A DNA stretch of 64,000 bases, taken from assembly GCF_022419205.1 (NCBI RefSeq), contig NZ_JAJOZU010000001.1, forward strand, positions 62,001-126,000, given 5' to 3'. Both the position numbers and the translations under genes were made by a program. This DNA comes from Thermomonas alba. GTDB lineage: Bacteria > Pseudomonadota > Gammaproteobacteria > Xanthomonadales > Xanthomonadaceae. Of the stretch, positions 27,157-38,861 are shown in pieces. The number at the start of each line of letters is the position of its first letter. Position 1 is the first letter of the stretch. The notes beneath the pieces are model-generated. The model saw nothing but the letters and a program-made list of their open reading frames with translations. It ran no database searches and had not been told where the DNA came from.

Positions 27157-28698
27157 ATGTCTGCAAAACGATTGATCCGCCTGCGTCCCGCGCTGCTGGT
27201 CGCTGCCCTCGCGGTCGCCGGTGTCGGTGCCTGCAGCGGGCAGAACACCGCCAGCGCGCAAACGCCGGTAGCCAGCGCGCCGTCTGCGCCGGCGCCGGAG
27301 TTGGTCGGCAACCTGCCGGACTTCACCCGCCTGGTCGAGCAGGTGGGGCCGGCGGTGGTGAGTGTGCAGGCCGAGATCGGCGGGCGGGCGCAGGTGCGCC
27401 GCATGCAGACACAGGAGGATGAGGACGGCATCGATGATGACCAGATTCCGGAGTTCTTCCGCCGCTTCTTCGGGCCTGGGCTGACGCCGATGCCGGGGAT
27501 GCCCGGGCTGCCGGGCATGCGGCCACGCGGGATTTCGCTGGGCACCGGCTTCATCATTTCCAGCGATGGCTATCTGTTGACCAATCATCACGTGATCGAC
27601 GGCGCCGACAAGGTGACGGTGAAGCTGTCCGATCGCCGCGAGTTCACCGCGAAGGTGGTGGGCAGCGATCCGCAATCGGACGTGGCCTTGCTCAAGATCG
27701 ATGCCAAGAATCTGCCGGTCGCGCGCATCGGTGACTCGCGCACGCTCAAGCCCGGGCAGTGGGTGGTCGCGATCGGCTCGCCGTTCGGGCTGGATCATTC
27801 GGTCACGGCCGGCATCGTCAGTGCGGTGGGGCGCGCCAATCCTGGCGCCGACCAGCGCTACGTGCCGTTCATCCAGACCGACGTGGCGATCAACCGAGGC
27901 AACTCGGGTGGCCCACTGATCAACACCCGTGGCCAGGTGGTGGGGATCAACTCGCAGATCTTCAGCAATTCCGGCGGCTATATGGGGGTGAGCTTCGCCA
28001 TCCCGATCGACGTGGCGATGAACGCAGTGCAGCAGCTCAAGGCCACCGGCAAGGTGGTGCGCGGCCAGCTCGGCGTGCAGGTGCAGGCCATGGACCGCGA
28101 CACCGCCAAGGCACTCGGTCTGAGCGAGCCCAGCGGCGCGCTGGTGGCCATGGTGGAGCCGGGCAGCCCGGCCGAGCGCGCCGGGCTGCTGCGCCAGGAC
28201 GTGATCCGCAGCGTGAACGGCCAGCCCATCTATGACTCCAGCGACCTGCCGCCAGTCATCGGCGCGATGGCGCCGGGGACCCGGGTGAAGTTGGAGGTGA
28301 TCCGCGACGGCAAGCTGCGCGTGCTGGAAGCGACCCTGGGCGCGCTCGATGAGTCGGGATCCGGCATGGCGTCTTCGGTAGAGACTGATCGGCCGGCGGC
28401 GCGGGCCGAGGGCAATGCGTTTGGGATCATCGGGCAGGATCTGAGCGATGAGCAGCGTCGCCGCCTCGGATTGAAGCCGAAGGAGGGGGTGCTGATCGCG
28501 CGCGTCACCAGCGAGGCTGCGCGCGATGCCGGCTTGCAGCCTGGTGATGTGGTTCTGGCGGTGGGGCGCAACGACGTCGGCAGCGCTGCCGCGCTGGATG
28601 CCCAGCTGCGTGCGGCCGGAACCGACAAGCCGGTGATGCTGCTGGTGCGGCGCGGCGGCGGCACCCGCTATGTCGCCGTCAACCCGAAGTCGGAGTGA
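27157..28698 (+). CDS. mucD: MucD/DegP-type periplasmic serine protease
   Basis: A 513-residue HtrA-family protease with two PDZ domains. The catalytic triad is His145 (TNHHVID), Asp175 (QSDVALLKID) and Ser250 (GNSGGPL). PDZ1 includes GALVAMVEPGSPAERAGLL and PDZ2 includes GVLIARVTSEAARDAGL. The N-terminus is a signal sequence with a possible lipobox, VGAC (Cys26), so it may be lipid-anchored rather than soluble. Start at ATG 27157 follows GAGGAG; an upstream in-frame GTG at 27064 overlaps the rseA stop but would bury the signal peptide. It degrades misfolded envelope proteins, completing the rpoE-rseA-mucD set. Confidence 0.95.
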   Translation: MSAKRLIRLRPALLVAALAVAGVGACSGQNTASAQTPVASAPSAPAPELVGNLPDFTRLVEQVGPAVVSVQAEIGGRAQVRRMQTQEDEDGIDDDQIPEFFRRFFGPGLTPMPGMPGLPGMRPRGISLGTGFIISSDGYLLTNHHVIDGADKVTVKLSDRREFTAKVVGSDPQSDVALLKIDAKNLPVARIGDSRTLKPGQWVVAIGSPFGLDHSVTAGIVSAVGRANPGADQRYVPFIQTDVAINRGNSGGPLINTRGQVVGINSQIFSNSGGYMGVSFAIPIDVAMNAVQQLKATGKVVRGQLGVQVQAMDRDTAKALGLSEPSGALVAMVEPGSPAERAGLLRQDVIRSVNGQPIYDSSDLPPVIGAMAPGTRVKLEVIRDGKLRVLEATLGALDESGSGMASSVETDRPAARAEGNAFGIIGQDLSDEQRRRLGLKPKEGVLIARVTSEAARDAGLQPGDVVLAVGRNDVGSAAALDAQLRAAGTDKPVMLLVRRGGGTRYVAVNPKSE

Positions 28699-28924
28699 GC
28701 CGGTTCTGACGACCGGCCGCTCAAGGGAACCTCTAATCAAATCAGAGGTTCCCGCCGGCCATGGAGGGCCGGCCACGCATCAATCACGCAAGTGATTGAT
28801 GCGTGTGAGCCGAGTCCGGGCCTGTACCGGACTCGGCGTGGGCTGACAACGCCTGGATGGCGTTGTTCAGACCTTCCCAAGTTGGCTCGGCGATCCGCCC
28901 GCTTCCCGCCAGGGGAGCGGGCGG
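28699..28924 (+). other. Array of six to seven consecutive hairpins between mucD and lepA (possible structured RNA)
   Basis: The gap holds, in order: GCCGGT/ACCGGC (28699-28717); GGGAACCTCT/AGAGGTTCCC (28725-28753); GCCGGCC/GGCCGGC (28754-28773); a 14-bp stem with a GCAA loop (28774-28805, arms begin CACGCATC); GCCGAGTCCGG/CCGGACTCGGC (28809-28837); CTGACAACGCC/GGCGTTGTTCAG with one bulge (28843-28870); and a 13-bp stem CCGCCCGCTTCCC/GGGGAGCGGGCGG with one G-T pair (28895-28924). About 145 of 226 bases pair. The arms are unrelated in sequence, none is followed by a T-tract, and no coding frame is convincing. The GCAA tetraloop suggests the plus strand is the RNA. It could be a small RNA, the lepA leader, or a dispersed repeat of this lineage. 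Confidence 0.75.
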
Positions 28925-28929
28925 TACTG

Positions 28930-28938
28930 TGCGATAAT
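28930..28938 (+). promoter_or_regulatory. Extended -10 element before lepA
   Basis: TGCGATAAT, identical to the element before rpmF, lies six bases after the last hairpin of the array. RNA would start near 28945, giving a lepA leader of about 50 bases that excludes the array. No -35 match is visible. Confidence 0.45.
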
Positions 28939-28995
28939 GCCGCGCTTGTTTCATCGACGGTCGCACCCCGCGCCCACCGCCATTGCCGAGTTTCC

Positions 28996-30807
28996 ATGCA
29001 GCACGACCCGATGCGGTTCATCCGCAACTTTTCCATCATCGCCCACGTCGATCACGGTAAATCGACCCTGGCCGATCGCATCATTCAGCTGTGCGGCGGC
29101 CTGAGCGAGCGCGAGATGGAAGCGCAGGTGCTCGACAACAACCCGATCGAGCGCGAGCGCGGGATCACCATCAAGGCGCAGTCGGTGTCGCTGCCGTACA
29201 CCGCGCGCGATGGCAATACCTATCAGCTCAATTTCATCGACACCCCGGGCCACGTCGATTTCAGCTACGAGGTCAGCCGCTCGCTGGCTGCCTGTGAAGG
29301 CGCGCTGCTGGTGGTGGACGCCGCGCAGGGGGTGGAGGCGCAGTCGGTGGCCAACTGCTACACCGCGGTGGAGCAGGGGCTGGAAGTGGTGCCGGTACTG
29401 AACAAGATCGATCTGCCCACCGCCGACATCGACCGCGTGAAGGAGGAAATCGAGGCGGTGATCGGGCTAGACGCCACCGACGCGGTGGCCATCTCCGCCA
29501 AGACCGGCCTCAACGTCGAGCAGGTGCTGGAGGCCATCGTCCAGCGCATTCCGCCGCCGAAGCCGCGCGATACCGACAAGCTGCAGGCGTTGATCATCGA
29601 TTCCTGGTTCGACAACTACCTGGGGGTCGTCTCGCTGGTGCGCATCATGCAAGGCGAAATCAAGCCGGGCGACAAACTGCTGGTGATGAGCACCGGGCGC
29701 GTGCACCAGGTCGACCAGGTTGGCGTGTTCACGCCCAAGCGCAAGCTGCTGCCGGCGCTGCGCGCGGGAGAGGTGGGCTGGGTCACCGCTTCGATCAAGG
29801 ACGTGCACGGCGCGCCGGTGGGCGATACCCTGACGCTGGCCTCGGATCCCGCGCCGGCGCCGCTGCCCGGTTTTCAGGAGATGCAGCCGCGGGTGTTCGC
29901 CGGCCTGTTCCCGGTGGATGCCGAGGACTATCCGGCGCTGCGGGAGGCGCTGGAGAAGCTGCGTCTGAATGACGCCGCGCTGCGTTTCGAGCCGGAAAGT
30001 TCCGAGGCGATGGGCTTCGGGTTTCGCTGCGGCTTTCTCGGCATGCTGCACATGGAGATCGTGCAGGAACGTCTGGAGCGCGAATACGACCTCAACCTGA
30101 TCACCACTGCGCCGACGGTGGTGTATGAGGTGCTCAAGACCGACGGCAGCGTGATGCCGATCGACAACCCGGCCAAGCTGCCGCCGGTGAATCACATCGA
30201 GGAGATCCGCGAGCCGATCATCCGCGCCAACATCCTCACCCCGCCCGACTATATCGGCAGCATCATCAAGCTGTGCGAGGACAAGCGCGGCGTGCAGTTG
30301 GGGATCACCTACATGGCCAGCCAGGTGCAGATCAGCTACGAGCTGCCGATGGCCGAGGTGGTGCTGGATTTCTTCGACAAGCTGAAGTCGGTGAGCCGCG
30401 GCTACGCCTCGCTGGACTACCACTTCCTGCGCTTCCAGGCCGGCCCGTTCGTGCGGGTGGATGTCCTGATCAATGGTGACCGCGTGGATGCGCTGTCGAT
30501 CATCGTCCACCGCAGCCAGGCCGACCGCCGCGGGCGCGAGCTGTGCGAGAAGATGAAAGATCTGATCCCAAGGCAGATGTTCGACGTGGCGATCCAGGCC
30601 GCGATCGGCGGCCAGATCATCGCCCGCACCACGGTCAAGGCGCTGCGCAAGAACGTGCTGGCCAAATGCTACGGCGGCGACGCCACCCGCAAGAAGAAGC
30701 TGCTCGAGAAGCAGAAGGAAGGCAAGAAGCGGATGAAGCAGGTCGGACGCGTGGAGATCCCGCAGGAAGCCTTCCTCGCGGTCTTGCAGGTGGACAGCAA
30801 CAAATGA
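28996..30807 (+). CDS. lepA: Elongation factor 4 (LepA)
   Basis: A 603-residue translational GTPase that back-translocates or remodels stalled ribosomes. G1 ([14 protein letters not shown]), G3 (DTPGHVDF), G4 (NKIDLP) and G5 (SAKTGLNV) are intact. The LepA-specific C-terminal domain is present ([29 protein letters not shown], read in segments). Starts are MQHDP at 28996 or MRFIRNF at 29011; relatives begin like the second, and neither has a good ribosome binding site. lepB follows after 52 bases, the standard pair. Confidence 0.97.
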   Translation: MQHDPMRFIRNFSIIAHVDHGKSTLADRIIQLCGGLSEREMEAQVLDNNPIERERGITIKAQSVSLPYTARDGNTYQLNFIDTPGHVDFSYEVSRSLAACEGALLVVDAAQGVEAQSVANCYTAVEQGLEVVPVLNKIDLPTADIDRVKEEIEAVIGLDATDAVAISAKTGLNVEQVLEAIVQRIPPPKPRDTDKLQALIIDSWFDNYLGVVSLVRIMQGEIKPGDKLLVMSTGRVHQVDQVGVFTPKRKLLPALRAGEVGWVTASIKDVHGAPVGDTLTLASDPAPAPLPGFQEMQPRVFAGLFPVDAEDYPALREALEKLRLNDAALRFEPESSEAMGFGFRCGFLGMLHMEIVQERLEREYDLNLITTAPTVVYEVLKTDGSVMPIDNPAKLPPVNHIEEIREPIIRANILTPPDYIGSIIKLCEDKRGVQLGITYMASQVQISYELPMAEVVLDFFDKLKSVSRGYASLDYHFLRFQAGPFVRVDVLINGDRVDALSIIVHRSQADRRGRELCEKMKDLIPRQMFDVAIQAAIGGQIIARTTVKALRKNVLAKCYGGDATRKKKLLEKQKEGKKRMKQVGRVEIPQEAFLAVLQVDSNK

Positions 30808-30859
30808 TCGCCGCCTCTTCTCCGAGAGGGAGGAGGATGCGGCCAGCGGAGAGCAGCGC

Positions 30860-31651
30860 ATGATGGTGTGGTTCGAGACGATCCTGGTGGTACTGACCCT
30901 GCTCAGCGGCCTGATCTGGCTGCTGGACCGGCTGTTCTTCGCCAAGCGCCGCGCGGCCGCCGCGTCCGGCGAGCAGGAACAGCCCAAGGACCCGCTGCTG
31001 GTCGATTACGCCAAGTCGTTCTTTCCGATCCTGGCACTGGTGCTGGGGTTGCGCAGCTTCGTGGCCGAGCCGTTCCGGATTCCGTCCAGTTCGATGATGC
31101 CGAGCTTGCTGATTGGCGACTTCATCCTGGTCAACAAGTTCGCCTACGGCCTGCGCTGGCCGATCACCAATCACAAGTTCCTGGCCATCGGCGAGCCGCA
31201 GCGCGGCGACGTGGTGGTGTTCCGCCCGCCGCACCATCCGCGCGAGGACTGGATCAAACGGGTGATCGGCCTGCCCGGCGACACCATCGGCTACCACGAC
31301 CACAAGGTGAGCATCAATGGCCGGGTGCTGCCGTACCGGGTGGATGGGGTCTATACCGGCGTCGGCCAGGGCATCGGCGAAACCGGCGATACCCTGCTGA
31401 CCGAGGGCCTGCCCGGACGCCCGCATCAGGTCTTGGAGCGTGAGTTCAGCGTCGCGGAAGGTGACTGGACGGTGCCGCCGGGGCATTATTTCGTCATGGG
31501 CGACAACCGCGGCAACAGCGAGGACAGCCGGTTCTGGGGCTTTCTGCCGGAATCCAACCTGCGCGGCAAGGCCATGCTGGTATGGATGAATTTCGATGCC
31601 AGCGCCGAGCACTGGGTGGACGTCTCCCGCATCGGGCAGAAGATTCCTTAA
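30860..31651 (+). CDS. lepB: Signal peptidase I
   Basis: A 263-residue inner-membrane protease with two N-terminal helices (about 6-24 and 52-66) and a periplasmic catalytic domain. The nucleophile is Ser78 (PSSSMMPSLL) and the general base Lys133 (DWIKRVIGLPGD); YFVMGDNRGNSEDSR forms box E. It removes signal peptides from exported proteins, including several encoded here. It lies in lepA-lepB-DUF4845-rnc-era-recO, the standard order. Confidence 0.97.
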   Translation: MMVWFETILVVLTLLSGLIWLLDRLFFAKRRAAAASGEQEQPKDPLLVDYAKSFFPILALVLGLRSFVAEPFRIPSSSMMPSLLIGDFILVNKFAYGLRWPITNHKFLAIGEPQRGDVVVFRPPHHPREDWIKRVIGLPGDTIGYHDHKVSINGRVLPYRVDGVYTGVGQGIGETGDTLLTEGLPGRPHQVLEREFSVAEGDWTVPPGHYFVMGDNRGNSEDSRFWGFLPESNLRGKAMLVWMNFDASAEHWVDVSRIGQKIP

Positions 31652-31707
31652 GGCGCAGGCGTTCACAGACCATCGAGCGGACAGTTCAGTCGAGAGGGGA
31701 GAGTGAG

Positions 31708-32091
31708 ATGAAACAGTCGCAGCGCGGTATGACCATGTTGGGCTTTCTGATCACCCTGTGCGTGGTGATCTTCTTCGCCTATGTCGGGATGACCATCGTG
31801 CCCATGTACATTGAGTTCTATTCGGTGAAGCAGGCGCTCAAAGGGATCGCCAACGACAGCTCGCTGGCCAATGCGCCCAAGGACAAGATCCGCCAGCTGT
31901 ACCTGCGCCGGCTGGAGATGAGCTACGCCGACCACGTCAAGAAGATGGACGCGCTGAAGTTCGATACGGGCGACGGCGGGCTGAAGATGGTCGTGGACTA
32001 CGAGCGGCGCGAGCCGCTGATGGCCAATCTCGACGTGGTCGCCAAGTTCCACGCCGAGCAGGTGCTGCCGCGTGGCGCAGGCGCCAACTGA
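31708..32091 (+). CDS. DUF4845 single-pass membrane protein
   Basis: A 127-residue protein with a short basic N-terminus and pilin-like start ([31 protein letters not shown]), then a periplasmic domain ([34 protein letters not shown]). DUF4845 proteins are always found between lepB and rnc in beta- and gammaproteobacteria; no function is established. The pilin-like N-terminus has G-M-T-M-L in place of the usual G-F-T-L-x-E, so it is unlikely to be a processed pilin. A strong GA-rich ribosome binding site precedes the ATG. It overlaps rnc by 20 bases. Confidence 0.9.
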   Translation: MKQSQRGMTMLGFLITLCVVIFFAYVGMTIVPMYIEFYSVKQALKGIANDSSLANAPKDKIRQLYLRRLEMSYADHVKKMDALKFDTGDGGLKMVVDYERREPLMANLDVVAKFHAEQVLPRGAGAN

Positions 32092-32758
32092 GCCAGTGGT
32101 GCGGGTATTCGCGGGGCATGCCTTCGCGACCCCGGAGCTGCTGGCGCAGGCGTTGACCCACCGCAGCGCCGGCAGTCCTCACAACGAGCGCCTGGAGTTC
32201 CTGGGCGATGCGCTGGTCAATCAGTTCATCGCCGAGGCGCTGTACCGGCGCTGGCCAAAGGCCGACGAAGGCGCGCTGACCCGCGCGCGCGCCGAGCTGG
32301 TGCGCGAGTCTGCGCTGGCCAGCATTGCCCGCATGCTCGACCTGGGCGCGCATCTACGGCTGGGGCCGGGGGAAATGAAGACCGGCGGCCAGCGCCGGGA
32401 TTCGATCCTGGCAGATGCGCTGGAGGCGCTGGTGGCGGCGATCTACCTGGATGCCGGCTTCGAGGCCTGTCGCGCGGTGGTGCTGCCGTGGTTCGCGCCG
32501 CTCATGGCGGCCCTGCCGCCGCCGCATAAAGTCGGCAAGGACGCCAAGACTCGCTTGCAGGAGTGGCTGCAGGCGCGCCAGCACCCGCTGCCGGTATACA
32601 CGCTGCTGCATGAGAGTGGTGAAGATCATGCGCGAACGTTCCGGGTCAGTTGTACCCTGGCGGTGCCCGCGCTGCAGACCGAGGGCGAGGGCAGTTCGCG
32701 GCGCGCAGCGGAGCAGCAGGCGGCCGAAGCCGCGCTCAGCCAGATCGAGGACGCATGA
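32072..32758 (+). CDS. rnc: Ribonuclease III
   Basis: A 228-residue double-stranded RNA endonuclease for rRNA processing and RNA decay. The signature [20 protein letters not shown] and the second acidic site ([16 protein letters not shown]) are intact, followed by the dsRNA-binding domain ([13 protein letters not shown] to [18 protein letters not shown]). The start is GTG at 32072, inside the end of the DUF4845 gene. The stop overlaps era by four bases (ATGA), the usual rnc-era coupling. Confidence 0.96.
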   Translation: MAQAPTEPVVRVFAGHAFATPELLAQALTHRSAGSPHNERLEFLGDALVNQFIAEALYRRWPKADEGALTRARAELVRESALASIARMLDLGAHLRLGPGEMKTGGQRRDSILADALEALVAAIYLDAGFEACRAVVLPWFAPLMAALPPPHKVGKDAKTRLQEWLQARQHPLPVYTLLHESGEDHARTFRVSCTLAVPALQTEGEGSSRRAAEQQAAEAALSQIEDA

Positions 32759-33678
32759 ATACGACACCCCAGCGTAGCGGCGCGGTGGCCGTGATCGGCC
32801 GCCCGAATGTCGGCAAATCCACCCTGGTCAATGCCCTGGTCGGGGCCAAGGTCAGCATCACCTCCAACCGCCCGCAGACCACCCGTCACCGACTGCTCGG
32901 CATCGCCACCTTTCCCGGCGGTCAGCTGCAGCTGGTGGACACGCCCGGCATCCACGCCGAGCAGGGCAAGCGTTCCGGCAAGGCCTTGCATCGGATGCTG
33001 AACCGCGCGGCGCGCGGCGCACTGGAAGGCGTGGACGCGGCCATGCTGGTGATCGAGGCCGGGCGCTGGGATCACGAGGATGGCCTCGCTTTCGATGCGC
33101 TGCGTGAGGCGGGGTTGCCGGTCGTGCTGGTGATCAACCAGGTGGACAAACTCAAGGACAAGACTGCCCTGCTGCCGTTCATCGCCAAGGTGACGGACGG
33201 GCGCACATTCGCTGCCGTGCATCCGCTGTCTGCCCTCAAGCGCAAGGGTCTGGAACCGCTGGTGGCGACCTTGCTGGGGCTGATGCCGGAAGGTGAGCCG
33301 GCCTTCGGCGAGGATGAGATCACCGACAAAAGCCAGCGCTTCCTCGCCGGGGAACTCGTGCGCGAGCAGCTGATGCGCCAGCTCGGTGCCGAGCTGCCCT
33401 ACGCCACCACCGTGGAAGTGGAGAAGTTCGAGGAGGAGCCCTCGCCGCAGGCCGGGGTGATGTACCGCATCGCCGCGGTCATCTGGGTCGAGCGCGAGGG
33501 GCAGAAAGCCATCGTGATCGGCAAGGGGGGCGAGCGCCTGCGCGCGATCGGCACCCGCGCGCGCGAGCAGATGGAACGCCTGTTCGGGGCCAAGGTCTTC
33601 CTGCAGACCTGGGTGCGCGTACGTGAAGGGTGGAGCGACGACGAGGCCGCGCTGCGCGCGCTGGGGTACCACGACTGA
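32755..33678 (+). CDS. era: GTPase Era
   Basis: A 307-residue GTPase needed for 30S ribosome assembly. G1 ([12 protein letters not shown]), the Era-specific switch ([14 protein letters not shown]), G3 (DTPGIH) and NQVDK as G4 are present. The KH domain at the C-terminus has [20 protein letters not shown] and [16 protein letters not shown], which bind the 3' end of 16S rRNA. It is translationally coupled to rnc. Confidence 0.97.
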   Translation: MNTTPQRSGAVAVIGRPNVGKSTLVNALVGAKVSITSNRPQTTRHRLLGIATFPGGQLQLVDTPGIHAEQGKRSGKALHRMLNRAARGALEGVDAAMLVIEAGRWDHEDGLAFDALREAGLPVVLVINQVDKLKDKTALLPFIAKVTDGRTFAAVHPLSALKRKGLEPLVATLLGLMPEGEPAFGEDEITDKSQRFLAGELVREQLMRQLGAELPYATTVEVEKFEEEPSPQAGVMYRIAAVIWVEREGQKAIVIGKGGERLRAIGTRAREQMERLFGAKVFLQTWVRVREGWSDDEAALRALGYHD

Positions 33679-33738
33679 TCCCGGCGGGCGCCGCACGGCG
33701 CCTCGTTGCGACCCGTCCGGCCCTCCTACAATGCCGGC

Positions 33739-34482
33739 ATGCGCTATGCCGCCGAGCCCGCCTTCGTCCTGCACGCCCGCCCGTGGCGGGAGACCAGCCT
33801 GCTGGTCGAGGTGCTGAGCGCCGACCATGGTCGCCTGGGCCTGGTCGCGCGCGGGGTGCAGGGGCCGAAGCGACACCTGCTGCGGGCGGCGCTGCAGCCG
33901 CTGCAAGCGATCCGTTTCGATGCCGTGCAAAAGGGCGAGCTGGCGCAGCTGTCGGCGGCGGAAGCCGTGGACGTGGCGCCGGTGCTGCATGGGGAGGCGG
34001 TACTGGCGGCGTTCTACGTCAACGAACTGTGCCTGCGCCTGGCGCCGCGCCACGTGCCGCAGCCCGAGCTGCACGCTGCCTACGCGCAGATGCGCGAGCG
34101 GCTGCGCGCGGGCGAGAACCTGGCCTGGACGCTACGCCGGTTCGAGCGCGACCTGCTGGAGGCGCTGGGCGTGGGGCTGACGTTCTGGGTGGATGCGAGC
34201 GGACATGCGATCGACCCGGAGGCGCGCTACCGCCTGGATCCGGAGCAGGGGCCGCGCCGCCTGCCGGGCGAAGGCGCCGGCGAGCGGCGCGACACTGCTA
34301 CCGGCCGCGCCCTGCTGGCGCTGGCGACCGATGCCTTGCCCGATGCGGAGGATCTCGCCAGCCTGCGCCTGCCCTTGCGCGCGGTGCTGCTCCACCACCT
34401 GGGCGGGCGCGGGCTGACGTCGTGGGGCATGCTCGGAGATCTGGGGCGGCTGGCGGCGGGGCGTTCTGGCAGCGCGCGCTGA
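33739..34482 (+). CDS. recO: DNA repair protein RecO
   Basis: A 247-residue protein of the RecFOR recombination-repair pathway. The N-terminal OB fold ([37 protein letters not shown], in pieces) and the helical C-terminal part ([28 protein letters not shown]) are typical. The zinc cysteines of some RecO proteins are absent, as is common here. It follows era after 60 bases. A TACAAT hexamer at 33727-33732 ends six bases before the ATG at 33739 and no ribosome binding site is seen, so a leaderless transcript is possible. Another in-frame ATG lies at 33706. Confidence 0.92.
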   Translation: MRYAAEPAFVLHARPWRETSLLVEVLSADHGRLGLVARGVQGPKRHLLRAALQPLQAIRFDAVQKGELAQLSAAEAVDVAPVLHGEAVLAAFYVNELCLRLAPRHVPQPELHAAYAQMRERLRAGENLAWTLRRFERDLLEALGVGLTFWVDASGHAIDPEARYRLDPEQGPRRLPGEGAGERRDTATGRALLALATDALPDAEDLASLRLPLRAVLLHHLGGRGLTSWGMLGDLGRLAAGRSGSAR

Positions 34483-34492
34483 CGCCGTGCGC

Positions 34493-34864
34493 TCAGCCGA
34501 GCAAAAAGCCGGCCGCCACCCGCCGGCCTTCGCCGGCCAGCACGGCATAGGTGCGTGCGGCCGCGGCGTTCGACATGACCTCGATGCCGATGCCGCGCTG
34601 CAGACAGGTGGCCAGCACTGCCTGCGGCGGAAACACCTGGATGGCGCCGGTGCCCAGGATCACCAGCTCCGGCGCCAGGCTCAGGATGACTTCGAAATCG
34701 GACGGGGCCAGCATCCTGGCGTCACGCGCCGGCCAGTCTTCGATCAGGGTGTCCGGGGCGATCACGAAACTGGTGTGCAGCCGGCGCTCGTTGACCAGCG
34801 CAGATGTGCCGTCTGCGCCGCGCAGAAAGTACGCATAGTCCGGGCGTTCCAGGTTCAGCTGCAT
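34493..34864 (-). CDS. Mth938-like domain protein (DUF498)
   Basis: A 123-residue protein of the Mth938/DUF498 family: [15 protein letters not shown], then [19 protein letters not shown] and [32 protein letters not shown]. Bacterial members have no assigned reaction; a eukaryotic relative (NDUFAF3) helps assemble respiratory complex I. It converges with recO and is the last gene after yhbY on this strand (three bases between them). Confidence 0.88.
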   Translation of the reverse strand: MQLNLERPDYAYFLRGADGTSALVNERRLHTSFVIAPDTLIEDWPARDARMLAPSDFEVILSLAPELVILGTGAIQVFPPQAVLATCLQRGIGIEVMSNAAAARTYAVLAGEGRRVAAGFLLG

Positions 34865-34867
34865 GGT

Positions 34868-35173
34868 TCAGGCGCGCGGCAGCACGATCTGCCGTTTTTC
34901 CTTGGAGGGCCGGTACAGCACCGCGGTATGCCCGATCCGCTGCACCAGGACGGCGTCCGCGCGGGTGGCCAGGTCGGCGATCATGGCGTCGCGAGATGCG
35001 CGGTCCTCGGCGGCCACTTTTACCTTGATCAGCTCGTGATGCTCCAGCGCCTGCGTGACTTCTGCGACCAGCGCATCGCTGATGCCCTTGCCACCGACCT
35101 GCAGCATGGCTTTCAGATCATGGGCCTGCCCACGCAGGAAACGGAGCTGGGCGTTGGTCAAAGTGATCGGCAT
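34868..35173 (-). CDS. yhbY: YhbY/CRS1 RNA-binding protein
   Basis: A 101-residue protein with the CRM/YhbY fold: [40 protein letters not shown] and the GxxG-like turn with [19 protein letters not shown]. YhbY associates with pre-50S ribosomes in E. coli. It is divergent from rlmE, and the yhbY/rlmE-ftsH-folP neighbourhood is conserved in gammaproteobacteria. I chose the ATG at 35173; the longer open frame is antisense to rlmE. Confidence 0.94.
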   Translation of the reverse strand: MPITLTNAQLRFLRGQAHDLKAMLQVGGKGISDALVAEVTQALEHHELIKVKVAAEDRASRDAMIADLATRADAVLVQRIGHTAVLYRPSKEKRQIVLPRA

Positions 35174-35245
35174 GCGGCACGCGAACGGATAACTGGGGGT
35201 GTGCAGGGTATCATGCAGGGCAACTTTCTCGCCCCGTCGGCGGTC

Positions 35246-35908
35246 ATGGCCACCCGCAGCAAATCCAGCCAGCGCTGGCTCAAAGAGCATTTTTCGGACC
35301 CGTACGTGAAGAAAGCGCAGGCCGAGGGCATGCGCTCGCGCGCCGCTTACAAGCTGGAGGAACTGGCCGAGCGCGACCGCCTGCTCAGGCCGGGGATGGT
35401 GGTGGTGGATTTGGGCGCCGCGCCCGGCGGCTGGTCGCAGTGGGTGCGCCAGGAACTGGACCGGCTGGAGCGCTCGCTGCCGCCCGGCGCCCGCCGCGGA
35501 CGGGTGATCGCCAGCGACATCCTGGAGATGCCGCCGCTGGCCGGGGTCGAGTTCCTTCATGGGGACTTCAGGGACGATGCCGTTCTATCTCGGCTGCGTG
35601 CCATGCTCGATGGCGAGATGGTCGATCTTGTATTGTCCGACATGGCCCCCAATAAAAGCGGTGTGGATGCGGTAGACCAGCCGCGCGCGATGCACTTGGC
35701 CGAGCTGGCCATGGAATTCGCCGATGGCCAGCTGCGCACCGGCGGCACGTTCCTGATCAAGCTGTTCCAGGGAGCGGGCTCGGACGATTATCTGCGGGAG
35801 CTGCGGCGGCGCTATGCCAAGGTGGTGATCCGCAAGCCGGCGGCGTCGCGCAGGCGTTCGCCCGAAGTCTATGCGCTGGCCACCGGCAAGCTTGCGCAGA
35901 TGAAGTGA
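35246..35908 (+). CDS. rlmE: 23S rRNA (uridine-2552-2'-O)-methyltransferase RlmE (FtsJ)
   Basis: A 220-residue Rossmann methyltransferase that methylates U2552 of 23S rRNA late in 50S assembly. The SAM motif ([15 protein letters not shown]), [10 protein letters not shown] and TFLIKLFQG supply the K-D-K catalytic pattern; [10 protein letters not shown] at the N-terminus is the RrmJ signature. ATG at 35246 starts [11 protein letters not shown], as in relatives; an upstream ATG at 35213 adds 11 unlikely residues. A TATCAT hexamer at 35209-35214 may be the promoter -10. ftsH follows after 33 bases. Confidence 0.96.
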   Translation: MATRSKSSQRWLKEHFSDPYVKKAQAEGMRSRAAYKLEELAERDRLLRPGMVVVDLGAAPGGWSQWVRQELDRLERSLPPGARRGRVIASDILEMPPLAGVEFLHGDFRDDAVLSRLRAMLDGEMVDLVLSDMAPNKSGVDAVDQPRAMHLAELAMEFADGQLRTGGTFLIKLFQGAGSDDYLRELRRRYAKVVIRKPAASRRRSPEVYALATGKLAQMK

Positions 35909-35941
35909 CGAAGAGAGACGGTAGGAAGGCCTGAGGACACC

Positions 35942-37834
<1,893 letters not shown>

Positions 37835-37871
37835 CCAGAGCGCCCTGACCGCCGCTTGCCGGCGCGCCGCG

Positions 37872-37906
37872 GAAAGGCCAGAGTTCGCTCTGGCCTTTCG
37901 CGTTTT
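37872..37906 (+). terminator. Intrinsic terminator after ftsH
   Basis: A 12-bp stem (GAAAGGCCAGAG / CTCTGGCCTTTC) capped by a stable TTCG tetraloop is followed by GCGTTTT. It lies ten bases before the folP start, so folP needs its own promoter or read-through. Confidence 0.85.
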
Positions 37907-37916
37907 CCGCATCCCC

Positions 37917-38810
37917 ATGTTCGATACCTCGCCCAGGCTCGACTGCAACGGACGCCCGCTGGTACTCGATCGCCCGCAGGTGATGGGCATCGTCAACGTC
38001 ACCCCGGATTCGTTCTCCGACGGCGGCGCGTATGCCGATCCAGAGGCGGCGATCGCGCACGGCCTGCGCCTGGTCGCGGAAGGGGCGGACATCCTCGACG
38101 TCGGCGGTGAATCCACCCGGCCCGGCGCCGAGCCGGTGACGGTCGCGGAGGAACTGCGGCGGGTGCTGCCGGTGATCGCCGGGCTGGCGGCGCAGGTGGA
38201 CGTGCCGATCAGCATCGATACCCGGCATGCCGAGGTGATGCGCGCTGCGGTGGAGGCCGGGGCGGGGATGATCAACGATGTGCAGGCCCTGCGCGGCGAC
38301 GGTGCGCTGGAGGCGGCGGCCGAGCTGGGCGTGCCGGTGGTGCTGATGCACATGCAGGGGCAGCCGGGCACCATGCAGGAGGCGCCGCACTACGACGACG
38401 TAGTGGGCGAGGTGCACCGCTTCCTGGCCGAACGCATCTTCGCCTGCGAGATGGCCGGCATCGCGCGCAGGAACCTGGTGGTCGATCCCGGCTTCGGCTT
38501 CGGCAAGACCACCGCGCACAACCTGCAATTGCTGGCCCAGCTGCGGCGCTTCACCGAGCTCGGCGTGCCGGTGCTGGCCGGGCTGTCGCGCAAGCGCAGC
38601 ATCGGCGAGCTGACCGGACGCGAGGAGCCGCGCGCGCGAGTGGCCGGCTCGGTCGCCGCCCATCTGATCGCGGCCCAGAACGGCGCCATGCTGCTGCGCG
38701 TGCACGACGTCGCCGCGACGGTGGATGCGCTGAAGGTGTGGCAGGCGGTCGCCGCGCTGCCGGCGCCGCGGCGCGAGGCGGCACCGGCGGCGATCGTCTG
38801 GCCGGAGTGA
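37917..38810 (+). CDS. folP: Dihydropteroate synthase
   Basis: A 297-residue TIM-barrel enzyme joining p-aminobenzoate to dihydropterin pyrophosphate in folate synthesis. MGIVNVTPDSFSDGG, DVGGESTRPGAEPV, NDVQALRGDG, HMQGQPGTMQ and VDPGFGFGKT are all present, and SRKRSIGEL closes the pterin site. It uses the p-aminobenzoate made by the pabB-pabC products. In E. coli glmM follows; here a copper gene set does. Confidence 0.97.
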   Translation: MFDTSPRLDCNGRPLVLDRPQVMGIVNVTPDSFSDGGAYADPEAAIAHGLRLVAEGADILDVGGESTRPGAEPVTVAEELRRVLPVIAGLAAQVDVPISIDTRHAEVMRAAVEAGAGMINDVQALRGDGALEAAAELGVPVVLMHMQGQPGTMQEAPHYDDVVGEVHRFLAERIFACEMAGIARRNLVVDPGFGFGKTTAHNLQLLAQLRRFTELGVPVLAGLSRKRSIGELTGREEPRARVAGSVAAHLIAAQNGAMLLRVHDVAATVDALKVWQAVAALPAPRREAAPAAIVWPE

Positions 38811-38861
38811 TCCCGGCCCTTCCGGCGCCGGTGGCGCGCACGCATTCGGCATAATGCGCGC

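Noticed and set aside
28784-29039. Short frames in the mucD-lepA gap, including one that extends lepA upstream
   Set aside because: They run through the hairpin array, have no ribosome binding site and no family similarity; lepA homology begins at 28996-29011.
31708-31800. DUF4845 protein as a type IV pilin-like protein
   Set aside because: The N-terminus resembles a prepilin, but the Glu at position +5 and the usual G-F-T-L context are missing, and the lepB-rnc context fits DUF4845.
38823-38834. CCGGCGCCGG-like palindrome after folP
   Set aside because: Too short and of a composition expected by chance in DNA this GC-rich; no T-tract.
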